Positions 25,110 through 33,763 of a stretch of DNA of 64,000 nt are shown piece after piece. Every line of letters starts with the position of its first letter. The first letter of the stretch is position 1. The DNA comes from Acetobacteraceae bacterium (lineage in GTDB: Bacteria > Pseudomonadota > Alphaproteobacteria > Acetobacterales > Acetobacteraceae): contig JANXMB010000048.1 in the NCBI GenBank assembly GCA_025354865.1, forward strand, positions 1 through 64,000, in the 5' to 3' direction. The position numbers and the translations under genes are program-made. The notes beneath the pieces were generated by a model. The model was not told where the DNA came from, made no database searches, and saw only the letters and a list, made by a program, of their open reading frames with translations.

Positions 25110-26717
25110 ATGGAACAAGCAATCGCAACGATGCAGGCCGCCATTCGATTGGCGGAGCAAGGCCATCCCGCTCGGGCCGCCGCCGGTCTGGCGCAAGCGG
25201 CCGCGATGGCACCGAGGGATCCGCGCCTCCAGGTGCAATGCGGCGGGCTGCTGCGCCAACTCCAACGCCCCGCCGACGCACTGACCTGTTACGATCGTGC
25301 CATCGCTGTCCTGCCGGACAATCCAGCCATCCTGGGCAACCGCGCCATCGTCCTGGCGGAGTTGGGACGCACCGCCGAGGCACTGGCCTGCATCGACATC
25401 GTCGCCCGCCTGCGCCCCGACGATCCCGCGACCCTGGTCAATCGCGGCAGTATGCTGGTGCAACGCGGCCGCCCGCAGGAGGCACTGGCCGACTACGATC
25501 GCGCCATTGCCCTCCGCCCCGATATGGCGCCGATCCTGAGCAACCGCGCAAACCTGCTGATGGACCTGCGCCGGCCGGCGGAGGCATTGGCGGATTACGA
25601 CCGAGCGCTGGCGTTACGCCCGGTGCATGCTGCGACGGTGGCGGATCGGGGAAATGCGCTGCTGGCCCTGGATCGCCCGGCCGAGGCACTGGCGGCGTAC
25701 GACGCAGCGTTGCAGTTGGACCCCGGCAATGCCCATACGCTGGACCATCGCGGCAAGGCGCTACAGGTCCTCGGTCGCACGCAGGACGCACTGGCCAGCT
25801 TCGATGAAGCCGTCCGCCTCGCCCCCAACGTCCCGGCCATGCGCGTCCATCGCGCCATGTGCCGCCTGTTGCTCGGCGATTTCGCGGGTGGCTGGCCCGA
25901 TTACGAATCCCGCCGACCGCCGCCGATCCCGCCCTGGCCCGACACCCTCACCGGCCGGACGGTGTTGTTGCAAGCCGAGCAGGGGCTGGGCGACACGATC
26001 ATGTTTTGCCGATACGCGGCGTCGGTGAAGGCGCTCGGCGCCACAACCATCCTGCAAGTTCCGGCCTCGCTGCTGCGGACGATGGGCAGCTTGGCCGGCG
26101 TCGATCGCGTGGTCTCGGCGGACGCCTCTGTCCCCGACGCCGATTTCGCCTGCCCGCTCATGAGTTTGCCGCTTCGTTTCGGCACCCGTCCGGCCGCCGT
26201 GCCGTATCTGTCGGCCGATCCGGCGTTGGTTGCGGCATGGGCCGAACGGCTCCCGAGTGACGGGCGGCGGAAAATCGGGCTGGTCTGGTCCGGCAATGCG
26301 GATCATCCGAACGACCGCAATCGCTCCATTCCACTCAGCCTGTTTGCGCGGGCGATCGACGGCGAGGCCGATTTCGTCGGCTTGCAGACCGATGTACGCC
26401 CAACCGATGAGCCCGCGTTGCGCGATATTTTGATGCCGGAACCTTGGGACCGCGACTTCGCCGATACCGCTGCGCTGATCGCATCGATGGACTTGGTGTT
26501 GACCGTCGATACCTCGGTCGCGCACCTCGCAGGGGCGATGGGCAAACCGGTCTGGATTCTGCTACCGCACGATCCCGACTGGCGCTGGATGCTCGGTCGT
26601 GCGGACAGCCCCTGGTATCCCAGCGCACGATTGTTTCGCCAATCGACGCCGGGGGACTGGCCTCGTGTCCTGGACCGCGTGGTCGCGGCACTCCGTCGCA
26701 CAATGGGGGTGCCATAA
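25110..26717 (+). CDS. TPR protein with C-terminal glycosyltransferase-like (ADP-heptosyltransferase-fold) domain
   Basis: This protein of 535 residues has about seven tetratricopeptide repeats in the first 280 residues (PADALTCYDRAIAVLPDNPAI and similar units). A domain follows with LLQAEQGLGDTIMFCRYA, KIGLVWSGN and LVLTVDTSVAHLAGAMGKPVWILLP. That last part is the nucleotide-sugar-binding half of heptosyltransferase-like GT-B folds, as in TPR-containing transferases near flagellar or polysaccharide genes. GGGAGG precedes the ATG. A paralogue lies at 47114. It may glycosylate proteins or sugars, but acceptor and donor are unknown. It follows the PEP-CTERM gene and may share its transcript. 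Confidence 0.82.
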   Translation: MEQAIATMQAAIRLAEQGHPARAAAGLAQAAAMAPRDPRLQVQCGGLLRQLQRPADALTCYDRAIAVLPDNPAILGNRAIVLAELGRTAEALACIDIVARLRPDDPATLVNRGSMLVQRGRPQEALADYDRAIALRPDMAPILSNRANLLMDLRRPAEALADYDRALALRPVHAATVADRGNALLALDRPAEALAAYDAALQLDPGNAHTLDHRGKALQVLGRTQDALASFDEAVRLAPNVPAMRVHRAMCRLLLGDFAGGWPDYESRRPPPIPPWPDTLTGRTVLLQAEQGLGDTIMFCRYAASVKALGATTILQVPASLLRTMGSLAGVDRVVSADASVPDADFACPLMSLPLRFGTRPAAVPYLSADPALVAAWAERLPSDGRRKIGLVWSGNADHPNDRNRSIPLSLFARAIDGEADFVGLQTDVRPTDEPALRDILMPEPWDRDFADTAALIASMDLVLTVDTSVAHLAGAMGKPVWILLPHDPDWRWMLGRADSPWYPSARLFRQSTPGDWPRVLDRVVAALRRTMGVP

Positions 26718-26889
26718 TACCGGACCGGCCGGCTCACCGCCAAGGGGCGTTCGAATTATGCCGATCATCCTAATTTTCTGTGAGAAGATGTTGAAAAATG
26801 GCATCCAATAAGCCGAGGGCATTGACACAAAGCCTATTTCCTCGCACGGAGCCTTGCACCGCATCGCGTGTACCGAAAGGAAGAATCGA

Positions 26890-27228
26890 ATGTCTGTTAC
26901 CTCGTCCGGGATGAAATCCCGCCTCGGCATGTTCGTGGCCCTGGCAATGACCGCCGGCCTGGCCGCTTGCGCCGACGACAAGATGGCTGCCGCCCCCACC
27001 CCTGCTCCCGTCGCTGCCCCGGCGCCCGCGCCGGCGAAGCCGATGAACAAGATGGAACAGACCAAGGCCGTTCAGACCGCCCTGAACAGCAACGGCGCCA
27101 AGCTGACCGTCGATGGCATTTACGGCAAGAAGACTGCCGCCGCCGTGGCCCACTTCCAGAAGGCCAAGGGCATGAAGGCGACCGGCAAGGTCGACGACAA
27201 GACCGCGTCCGCCCTCGGCGTGATGTAA
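26890..27228 (+). CDS. Peptidoglycan-binding (PG_binding_1) lipoprotein
   Basis: This 112-residue protein has a lipoprotein signal ending in the lipobox LAAC after MFVALAMTAG. An Ala/Pro-rich linker (AAAPTPAPVAAP) follows, then a PG_binding_1 domain from about residue 54: QTALNSNGAKLTVDGIYGKKTAAAV and FQKAKGMKATGKVD. It should sit in the inner or outer membrane with the domain in the periplasm touching cell-wall peptidoglycan. The ATG at 26890 has GGAAG six bases upstream; the frame extends to 26854 without a signal sequence. A TTGACA element about 70 bases upstream has no matching -10, so the promoter is uncertain. It has its own strong terminator. Confidence 0.85.
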   Translation: MSVTSSGMKSRLGMFVALAMTAGLAACADDKMAAAPTPAPVAAPAPAPAKPMNKMEQTKAVQTALNSNGAKLTVDGIYGKKTAAAVAHFQKAKGMKATGKVDDKTASALGVM

Positions 27229-27254
27229 TCCGGATTTCACAATCTGGACGATGG

Positions 27255-27284
27255 AAAGGCCGCTCCTGGGAGCGGCCTTTTTAT
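27255..27284 (+). terminator. Intrinsic terminator of the PG-binding lipoprotein gene
   Basis: AAAGGCCGCTCC (27255-27266) pairs perfectly with GGAGCGGCCTTT (27269-27280), with a two-base loop, and runs into TTTTT. It starts 27 bases after the stop codon and has the strong stem and T-tract of a Rho-independent terminator. Confidence 0.92.
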
Positions 27285-27318
27285 TTGCCCGGTTTACAGG
27301 AGCCGGACCGAAATGACT

Positions 27319-27840
27319 CTATCCGGCGAACCCGAGCGCGCCCAGGGCGGCGGCGCCGGCCAGAATAAGCAAGGGGTGATACCGGGTGAAATAAACCAGC
27401 AGCGCGACCGCTGCCGTGATCGCGCCGGCCTGCCAGTGGATCGTGGTGCTGACCGTGATCAGCGCGGCACTGGCCATGACCAGCCCGATGGTGACCGGCA
27501 GAAGGCCCGCCTGAATGGCCTTGCGCCAGGGGCGATCCCGCAGACGGAACCATGCACCGGCGGTCAAATAGGTCAGCACGGAAGTCGGTCCGGCGATCGC
27601 CACGGTCGAGACCAAGGCCCCGGTCAGGCCGGCAACCCGCCAACCGATAAGGCTGACAACCATCATGTTCGGCCCCGGCGCGGCCTGCGCCAGCGCAAAG
27701 AGGGCGGCAAACTCATGCGCCCCCATCCATCCCTGGCCGACGACCTGGCGTTGCAGGTCGGGCAGGATGGAATTGGCCCCGCCGAATGCCAACAGCGAAA
27801 GCTGCCCGAACAGCAGCGCCAGCGCGAGCGTCGGGTTCAT
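27319..27840 (-). CDS. Chromate transporter, ChrA half-protein (C-terminal type)
   Basis: This 173-residue membrane protein is one half of a split ChrA (CHR) transporter. FGQLSLLAFGGANSILPDLQRQV and the ALAQAAPGPNMMVVSLIGWR segment are the conserved CHR motifs, and the rest is four to five hydrophobic helices. Short CHR proteins work as heteropairs. Its ATG overlaps the stop of the other half (ATGA at 27837-27840), so both are made together. Chromate export is the known activity of the family; anion transport of other kinds is also possible. The gene ends 35 bases from the strong lipoprotein terminator on the opposite strand. Confidence 0.88.
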   Translation of the reverse strand: MNPTLALALLFGQLSLLAFGGANSILPDLQRQVVGQGWMGAHEFAALFALAQAAPGPNMMVVSLIGWRVAGLTGALVSTVAIAGPTSVLTYLTAGAWFRLRDRPWRKAIQAGLLPVTIGLVMASAALITVSTTIHWQAGAITAAVALLVYFTRYHPLLILAGAAALGALGFAG

Positions 27841-28385
27841 CGCGCGAACCTCCAGAGCACAAGGGTCGAGGCCGCGGCCATCGCCGGCATCGTGACGACC
27901 AAAGGCAGGCGGAGGACGGCGATCGCGGCGAAGGTGATCGCGGTCATCGCGATCGCCAGCCAGCGGCCTTTCAGCGGTGCCGCGATCTTGATCGATGTCG
28001 CGATCAGCATACCGGCCCCGGCGGCTGCCAGCGCCTCGAACGCATGTTTGACCTGCGGCACGTCCTTGTATTCGTCGTAGACGGCACCCAGCAGGATCAC
28101 GATCGTAACCGGGGCCGCCATCAGGCCCACCAGGGCCGCGACGGCGCCAGGGACGCCCCGGAAGCGCGAACCGAGCGCAACCGCGACATTCATGATGTTG
28201 CCCCCCGGCATGAACTGGCAGAAGCCCAGCAGTTCTGTGAACTCCTGCGGGGTGAGCCAGCGGCGAGTTTCCAGGATCGTGCGCCTTGCCCACGGCAGCA
28301 CGCCGCCGAAGCCGCAAACGCCGATGGTGAAGAAACCGAGGAAGATTTCGGCGACGGTGGGATTTGGGCGGGGTTTGTCGGACAT
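27837..28385 (-). CDS. Chromate transporter, ChrA half-protein (N-terminal type)
   Basis: This 182-residue membrane protein has FLGFFTIGVCGFGGVLPWARRTI at the start and FCQFMPGGNIMNVAVALGSRFRG in the middle; both are signature motifs of the N-terminal half of ChrA. The second half follows with a four-base overlap. Together the two give the full 10-12-helix transporter. The 93 bases to the next gene upstream (M20 hydrolase) contain no gene. Chromate resistance should be treated as the family name only. Confidence 0.88.
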   Translation of the reverse strand: MSDKPRPNPTVAEIFLGFFTIGVCGFGGVLPWARRTILETRRWLTPQEFTELLGFCQFMPGGNIMNVAVALGSRFRGVPGAVAALVGLMAAPVTIVILLGAVYDEYKDVPQVKHAFEALAAAGAGMLIATSIKIAAPLKGRWLAIAMTAITFAAIAVLRLPLVVTMPAMAAASTLVLWRFAR

Positions 28386-28478
28386 GCCGACTGGATAAAG
28401 GGTCCGCGCGGTTGGGGGAAGGGTGGCTTCCGCGCGGTGGCCGACAACGCCGCTTACCGGTCCGGGCGGAGGGGGGCG

Positions 28479-29624
28479 CTACCCCTCCAGCGCGCGCTTG
28501 GCGACGCCGGCCAGGAAGCCGCTCGCGGCCGGCAGTACGGCGTCGTTGAAGTCGTAATTCGCGTTGTGCAATTCCCGACCGCCATCCGCCGGGCCGTTGC
28601 CGATCCACACGAAAGCGCCGGGCCGTTGTTGCAGATACCAGGCAAAATCCTCACCGGTCATGGCCGGCAGCATGTCGCGCCGCAGCGGCAGGCCCGCCCG
28701 CACCACGGCATCCGACGCCATGGCCACGCCATCGAGGCTGTTCAACGTCACGGGATTGCCGCGCGGGATCGACACTTCGATTTCGACGCCGCAGGTCAGT
28801 GCCACGCCGGCCGCGACGCGATGGATTGCGGCTTCCACCCGATCCCGCGACTTGTCGTTCAATACCCGCATGGTGCCGCGGACCAGGGCGTCGCCGGGCA
28901 CCTGATTGGCCGCTGTGCCACCCTGGACGATGCCGATCGTGATCACCACGCTCTCCATCGGGTCGGTTTCGCGGGATACGACGGTTTGCAACGCCAGGAT
29001 CAGATGCGCCGCCGCGACCATCGGATCGCGGGTCAAATGCGGCAGCGCCGCGTGCCCGCCATGGCCTGCGATCTGGAATATCAGGCGGTTCCCAGCGGCC
29101 ATCACCGCGCTGTCATGAACGGCGACGGTGCCGGCATCCAGGCCCGGCCAGTTATGATAGCCGAAAATGCGCTCCATCGGAAAACGCTCGAACAGGCCGT
29201 CGGCGATCATACTCTTGGCGCCGCCGCCGCCTTCTTCGGCCGGTTGGAACACGAACTGCACGGTGCCGGACCAGGATTTGTCCTGTTGCAACAGCGCCGC
29301 AGCGCCGAGCAGCGACGCGGTGTGGCCGTCGTGCCCGCAGGCGTGCATCACGCCGGGGTTCAAGGAGGCGTGGGTCACGCCCGAGGTTTCGACGATCGGC
29401 AGCGCATCCATGTCCGCGCGCAGCCCCACCGAGCGATTGGACGATCCGCGCACGAGGGTCGCGACGACCCCATACCCGCCGACGCCGGCCACGAACGGCA
29501 CCCCCAACTCCTGCAATTTCGCCTGCACGAACAACGAAGTTTCCTTCTCGTGCAGGGTAAGTTCGGGATGGGCATGCAGATGCCGGCGCCACGACGTCAG
29601 CGTATCGAACAGGGCGTTTTCCAT
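28479..29624 (-). CDS. M20-family amidohydrolase (hippurate/N-acyl-amino-acid hydrolase type)
   Basis: This 381-residue metallo-hydrolase cleaves N-acyl amino acids such as hippurate or IAA-conjugates. The zinc and catalytic residues are in VGLRADMDALPI, MHACGHDGHTASLLGAA, FQPAEEGGGGAKSMI and the late MTGEDFAWYLQ. The dimerisation domain includes GHGGHAALPHLTRDP. The length and the D-M-D-A-L-P-I block fit the HipO/AmaA subgroup. It is upstream of the ChrA genes on the same strand with 93 bases between, so common transcription is possible but not required. The natural substrate is unknown. Confidence 0.9.
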   Translation of the reverse strand: MENALFDTLTSWRRHLHAHPELTLHEKETSLFVQAKLQELGVPFVAGVGGYGVVATLVRGSSNRSVGLRADMDALPIVETSGVTHASLNPGVMHACGHDGHTASLLGAAALLQQDKSWSGTVQFVFQPAEEGGGGAKSMIADGLFERFPMERIFGYHNWPGLDAGTVAVHDSAVMAAGNRLIFQIAGHGGHAALPHLTRDPMVAAAHLILALQTVVSRETDPMESVVITIGIVQGGTAANQVPGDALVRGTMRVLNDKSRDRVEAAIHRVAAGVALTCGVEIEVSIPRGNPVTLNSLDGVAMASDAVVRAGLPLRRDMLPAMTGEDFAWYLQQRPGAFVWIGNGPADGGRELHNANYDFNDAVLPAASGFLAGVAKRALEG

Positions 29625-29682
29625 GCCCCACGCCTAAACCGTCGCCCAGCCGGATGCAATAGAATCCGCTGGGGTTTAGAGC

Positions 29683-29794
29683 GTGATCGCCTGAGGTTGA
29701 CTTCAACCTCGGGCGTGAATCACCCTCTCAAACAAAGGCTTAGACCATGATCCAACGCCGAGATCGCGTGCAACCTCAAACGATCATGGTCTAA
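29683..29794. repeat. Two intergenic palindromes between the M20 hydrolase and lutC
   Basis: The first, 29683-29723, is an imperfect long hairpin with GAGGTTGA/TCAACCTC at the tip and GTGAT/ATCAC at the base. The second has 13-base arms TTAGACCATGATC (29740-29752) and GATCATGGTCTAA (29782-29794). The 191-base gap 29625-29815 otherwise contains no gene. The pair could end transcripts on both sides or be a dispersed repeat unit. Confidence 0.75.
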
Positions 29795-29815
29795 AGTGCG
29801 ATGCGTTCGGGTGCG

Positions 29816-30487
29816 CTACCCCGCGTCCTCGACCAGGATCACATGCAGATTGCGCGGTCCGTGCGCGCCCAATTCCAGGGTCTGCTCGATATCGGCCGAG
29901 CGCGAGGGGCCGGTGACCAACATCACGTTACGCGGCATGCCGCCCAATTCGGCGCGCAGCTTGTCCCAGGCTTCCTCGTACGCGCCGACCAGATTGGAGG
30001 CCCGCAGCACCACGATGGCGGTGTCGGCCAGCAGATTGAGGGTGGTCGGACGCTCCGGCGCGCTGGGCAGCATCAGGGTCCCGGTCTCGGCGATGGCCGC
30101 AAATGCCTGCGTAACCGCCACCGCATCGGTCGCCTCCGCTCGGCCGACCCGGATTTCCAGCATCGGGCGGTTGGACCACGGAATCGCCTGCAATTCCGGG
30201 TGCGGTGCCATCGCGAAGCGGCTCGGCAGATTCTGCGCCGACAGGTAATCGGCGATCGCGTCGGGAACCGCGTTCCAATCGGCGACCCGGACGACCGAAC
30301 CGAATTCCTTCTCGACGTTGCGGACGAACAGATCGACCTGTCCCGCATGCGGCAAGCGGGACCGCGCCGGGATTGTGTGCCGGGGATGCAGCGCCAGCCG
30401 CCCGCGCAGCATGGCCTTCCGATCCTCCGGCAAGGGGCCGCGCTTCAGCCCGCGACGAACGGCGTTGAGCAGAATATCCTTACTCAC
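29816..30487 (-). CDS. lutC: LUD-domain protein LutC
   Basis: This 223-residue LUD-domain protein (LutC/YkgG) helps the LutABC complex oxidise L-lactate to pyruvate. It has a basic N-terminal region (RRGLKRGPLPEDRKAML) and the LUD core with TQAFAAIAETGTLMLPSAPERP and a closing GAHGPRNLHVILVED, where the GP-R-N and VED residues are family landmarks. The GTG at 30487 starts two bases after the LutB stop, so it is translationally linked. LutA is not adjacent, an unusual arrangement. It is last in the reverse-strand CoA-transferase/lyase/lut operon. Confidence 0.88.
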   Translation of the reverse strand: MSKDILLNAVRRGLKRGPLPEDRKAMLRGRLALHPRHTIPARSRLPHAGQVDLFVRNVEKEFGSVVRVADWNAVPDAIADYLSAQNLPSRFAMAPHPELQAIPWSNRPMLEIRVGRAEATDAVAVTQAFAAIAETGTLMLPSAPERPTTLNLLADTAIVVLRASNLVGAYEEAWDKLRAELGGMPRNVMLVTGPSRSADIEQTLELGAHGPRNLHVILVEDAG

Positions 30488-30489
30488 GA

Positions 30490-31920
30490 TCAATGCGTCC
30501 CGTCGCGCTGGGCCCGCGCGTAGCGGGCGAAGAACGTGTCCCCTTCCGGCGTCGGCAGGTCGCGGCCTTCGGTCCAACCGGCGGCAAACGGCAGGCTGGC
30601 GAGGCGACCGCGCTTGCGACCCAGCAACGCCAACGCCTTCGCCCCGATCCGGGTGGCGAGCCGATACAACGACGGACGGCGGGCGAAAAACGCCCACAGG
30701 CCGAGATTGGTGCGGTATGCGGTGGGGCTGAGGTGGCGTTCGAACTCGCGCTCCCGCCAATGGCGCATCAGTTTAGGTAGGGGAATTTTGACCGGGCAGA
30801 CGCTCTCGCATTTGCCGCAAAAGGTGGAGGCGTTGGGCAGGTGTCCAGCTTTGTCGACACCGAGCAGCCCGGGGGTCAGGACCGATCCCATTGGGCCGGG
30901 ATAGACCCAGCCATAGGCGTGCCCGCCGACCGCGCCGTAGACCGGGCAATGGTTCATACACGCGGCGCACCGGATGCAGCGCAGCATCTCCTGGAACTCG
31001 GTCCCGATCATGGCGGAGCGGCCATTGTCGATCAGGACGACGTGATATTCGTCCGGCCCATCCAGATCGCCGGGGCGACGGACGCCGGTGGAAAACGTCG
31101 TGTAAACCGAGAAATCCTGGCCGGTGGCGGACCGCGCCAGCAGCCGCAGCAACGAGGTGGTGTCCTCGATCGTCGGCACGCATTTTTCGATACTGGCGAG
31201 CACGATGTGCACCCGTGGCAGGGTCTGGGTCAGGTCGCCGTTGCCCTCGTTGGTGACGATGACGCTGCTGCCGGTCTCGGCGATCAGGAAATTCGCCCCG
31301 GTGATGCCGACATCGGCGGCGAGGAACTTGCTCCGCAGCCGGGTCCGCGCCTCGATCAGAATGTCGCGGCGTTCCGCTAGCGAGCGATCCGCCGGCAGGT
31401 CGGTGTGGTGCTTGCGGAATGCTTCTTCCCAATCTTCCATATTGAGGTGGAAGGCCGGCGCGATGATATGGCTGGGCAGTTCGTCGCGCAGCTGGATGAT
31501 ATATTCGCCCAGATCGGTCTCGATCGGGACGATGCCGTGCCGCTCCAGGTGCGCATTGATGGCGATTTCCTCGCCGATCATCGACTTCCCCTTGGTCACC
31601 GTCCGCGCGCCGACCCGCTGGCAGATCGCCAGCACCGCCGCTCGGGCAGCGTCCGCATCGGGGCACCAATGCACCTGGCCGCCGGCGGCAATCACTTTGG
31701 CCTCGTATTCCTCCAGATAGAAATCGAGGTTCTCGATCGCGTGGTTCTTGATGTCGCGCGCAATGTTGCGCAGTTCCTCGAACTCCGGCAGGCCGGCTAC
31801 GGCCGATGCGCGACGCGCGATGAAGCTGGGGCCGCTGCGGGCGAGCGCCTTTTGCAAGCCGGCGTCGGCGAGCGCTTTGTGGGCGTTTTCCTTAAAGGCC
31901 GGGGAGGTGGCAACATGCAT
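30490..31920 (-). CDS. lutB: Iron-sulfur L-lactate utilisation protein LutB
   Basis: This 476-residue LutB has an N-terminal LUD domain (TKGKSMIGEEIAINAHLERHGI and EGNGDLTQTLPRVHIVL) and a C-terminal ferredoxin-like part with two 4Fe-4S motifs: CIRCAACMNHCPVYGAVGG and FCGKCESVCPVKIPLPKL. It ends in a tail with RRPSLYRL. LutB forms the electron-carrying core of the NAD-independent lactate-oxidising complex. The ATG at 31920 is used because it opens the typical start and the upstream frame has no conserved residues. It is 165 bases downstream of the TPP enzyme and abuts lutC. No lutA is present. Confidence 0.9.
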   Translation of the reverse strand: MHVATSPAFKENAHKALADAGLQKALARSGPSFIARRASAVAGLPEFEELRNIARDIKNHAIENLDFYLEEYEAKVIAAGGQVHWCPDADAARAAVLAICQRVGARTVTKGKSMIGEEIAINAHLERHGIVPIETDLGEYIIQLRDELPSHIIAPAFHLNMEDWEEAFRKHHTDLPADRSLAERRDILIEARTRLRSKFLAADVGITGANFLIAETGSSVIVTNEGNGDLTQTLPRVHIVLASIEKCVPTIEDTTSLLRLLARSATGQDFSVYTTFSTGVRRPGDLDGPDEYHVVLIDNGRSAMIGTEFQEMLRCIRCAACMNHCPVYGAVGGHAYGWVYPGPMGSVLTPGLLGVDKAGHLPNASTFCGKCESVCPVKIPLPKLMRHWREREFERHLSPTAYRTNLGLWAFFARRPSLYRLATRIGAKALALLGRKRGRLASLPFAAGWTEGRDLPTPEGDTFFARYARAQRDGTH

Positions 31921-32084
31921 CGGGCGAAAGCTCCTTCGCCGCCTGTTTAGCTTGTTTCCAGCGGAACTGGAATCCATTGTAGCCGTTGGCCGACGCCGAC
32001 GGTTCTGCCGGATTTGCTTGGGGAGCACGATGCCGCAACCGACCGGACACCGGGGGATTGCCCCTGTGCCCGGCCGGCGCGCGA

Positions 32085-33737
32085 TCAGGTCGAGTAGTCG
32101 GAGAACGACGCGCCCGAGAAACGAGCGCGATAGTCGGTGCGGACGTTGACCAGCGCGACGCGGCCCTTATCCACTTCCGCCTGCGCCCGGGCGAGTGCCG
32201 GGGCGATGTCTTCCGGCTGCGTGACATACTGGCCGTAGCCGCCCAGTGCCTCGCACATCAGGTCGTAACGCATATAACCCAGGTCGCGGCCGGGTTTTTC
32301 GCGCTTCGGATCGCCGGTCCAACCGCCGTTCAGGCTGATGACGATCAGCAGCGGGATTTTGTGACGGATGGCAGTATCCATTTCCATCGCGTTCAAACCC
32401 ATGGAACCGTCGCCGTGCACAACGATGACCTGCTTGTCCGGGCAGGCGACTTTCGCGCCGACACCGAACGGCAGACCGACGCCCATGGTCCCGAACGGAC
32501 CGGAGTTCAAACGATGCGCCGGGGAGAAGGTCGGCATCGTCTGGCGACCGAAGTTCAGGGTTTCCTGACCGTCGACACACAGGATGGCATCGCGGTTGGC
32601 GAAATCGCGCACCGCTTCCAACATGCGGACGGGATGGATGTCCCCGTCTTCCGCCGGGCGATTGGCACCGGCCGCGCTGCGCTTGGCCATTTCGCCGTCG
32701 TGCAGCTTCTTGCGCCAGCCGGCGAACCGGTCCGGGCTGACCTTGCCTTTGATGCCGGCCAGCAATTGTCCCAACACGGCCTTGCAGTCGCCGACGATGG
32801 GAATATCGACGTAACGCGCGGCAGTGGCAATTTCAGCCGAGTCGATATCGATACGGGCGATCGTCGCATCAGGCCCAAAACGCGGCGGGGAGGCATGCCC
32901 GATGATATAGTTCATGCGGGTGCCGAGCACGACGATCAGATCGGCATCGCGGAAAGCCGAAGACCGCATCGCGAGATACGAATATTCATGATCGTCCGGC
33001 ACCACGCCACGTCCTTGCGGCGTCGTATAGAACGGCACGCCGGCCGCTTCCACGAACTGCTGCATTTCGCCCCATGCGCGCGACCAAATCACACCCGAAC
33101 CGGACACGATCAGCGGGCGTTCGGCTTTGGCCAGTGCACTCACCAGCGCATCGACCTGACGCGGATCGCCGAGCGGACGGGAGTCCACCAGCGGTCGGCC
33201 GGCGTAGGACCAATCGACCAGATTCTCGTCGATCTTTTGGTACAGCATGTCGCCGGGGCAATCGATGTAGACGGGGCCCGGCTTGCCGGTCATCGCCTTT
33301 TGCAGCGCGAAATTGATCTGCTGCGGGATGCGCTTGAGGTTGATCAGACGGTCCACGTATTTGCAGGCGCCGCGCATCAGCTCGACCTGATCGATTTCCT
33401 GGAAAACCTGACGACCGAACTGCGACAACGGGCTGGACCCACCGAACGCCACCACCGGGCAGCAATCGACCAGCGCATTGGCCATGCCGGTGATCAGGTT
33501 GGTCACGCCGGGGCCGGACGCCGCCATGCAGACCGACGGGACCTGTTTCAGGCGGCTATAAGCCTGGCAGGCGAACGCGGCTGCTTGCTCATGCCGCACG
33601 TCGATCATGCGAATGCCTTCCTTGATGCAGGTGGCTTCCGCCAACAGCATCGGCCCGCCCATAATATAGAAAAGGTCGGCGACCCCCTCTTTAGCGAGGC
33701 ATTTCGCGATGATTTCCGAACCGGTTAGTTCCGCCAT
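32085..33737 (-). CDS. TPP-dependent 2-hydroxyacyl-CoA lyase / oxalyl-CoA decarboxylase-like enzyme
   Basis: This 550-residue thiamine-diphosphate enzyme has the catalytic Glu50 in DVRHEQAAAFACQAYSR, a central FAD-type fold remnant (VLGTRMNYIIGHA) and the Mg-ThDP motif VVHGDGSMGLNAMEMDTAI ending in SLNGGWTGD. The C-terminal RYDLMCEALGGYG matches the oxalyl-CoA decarboxylase/HACL branch and not acetolactate synthases. The early FYIMGGPM is seen in 2-hydroxyacyl-CoA lyases. Such enzymes split formyl-CoA from 2-hydroxyacyl-CoAs or decarboxylate oxalyl-CoA. The CoA-transferase gene lies 26 bases upstream, so the pair activates an acid and then cleaves it. AGGAG precedes the start. Choosing between the two reactions is not possible here. 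Confidence 0.82.
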   Translation of the reverse strand: MAELTGSEIIAKCLAKEGVADLFYIMGGPMLLAEATCIKEGIRMIDVRHEQAAAFACQAYSRLKQVPSVCMAASGPGVTNLITGMANALVDCCPVVAFGGSSPLSQFGRQVFQEIDQVELMRGACKYVDRLINLKRIPQQINFALQKAMTGKPGPVYIDCPGDMLYQKIDENLVDWSYAGRPLVDSRPLGDPRQVDALVSALAKAERPLIVSGSGVIWSRAWGEMQQFVEAAGVPFYTTPQGRGVVPDDHEYSYLAMRSSAFRDADLIVVLGTRMNYIIGHASPPRFGPDATIARIDIDSAEIATAARYVDIPIVGDCKAVLGQLLAGIKGKVSPDRFAGWRKKLHDGEMAKRSAAGANRPAEDGDIHPVRMLEAVRDFANRDAILCVDGQETLNFGRQTMPTFSPAHRLNSGPFGTMGVGLPFGVGAKVACPDKQVIVVHGDGSMGLNAMEMDTAIRHKIPLLIVISLNGGWTGDPKREKPGRDLGYMRYDLMCEALGGYGQYVTQPEDIAPALARAQAEVDKGRVALVNVRTDYRARFSGASFSDYST

Positions 33738-33763
33738 GTTTTTCGTCTCCTGAGTAGATTATT

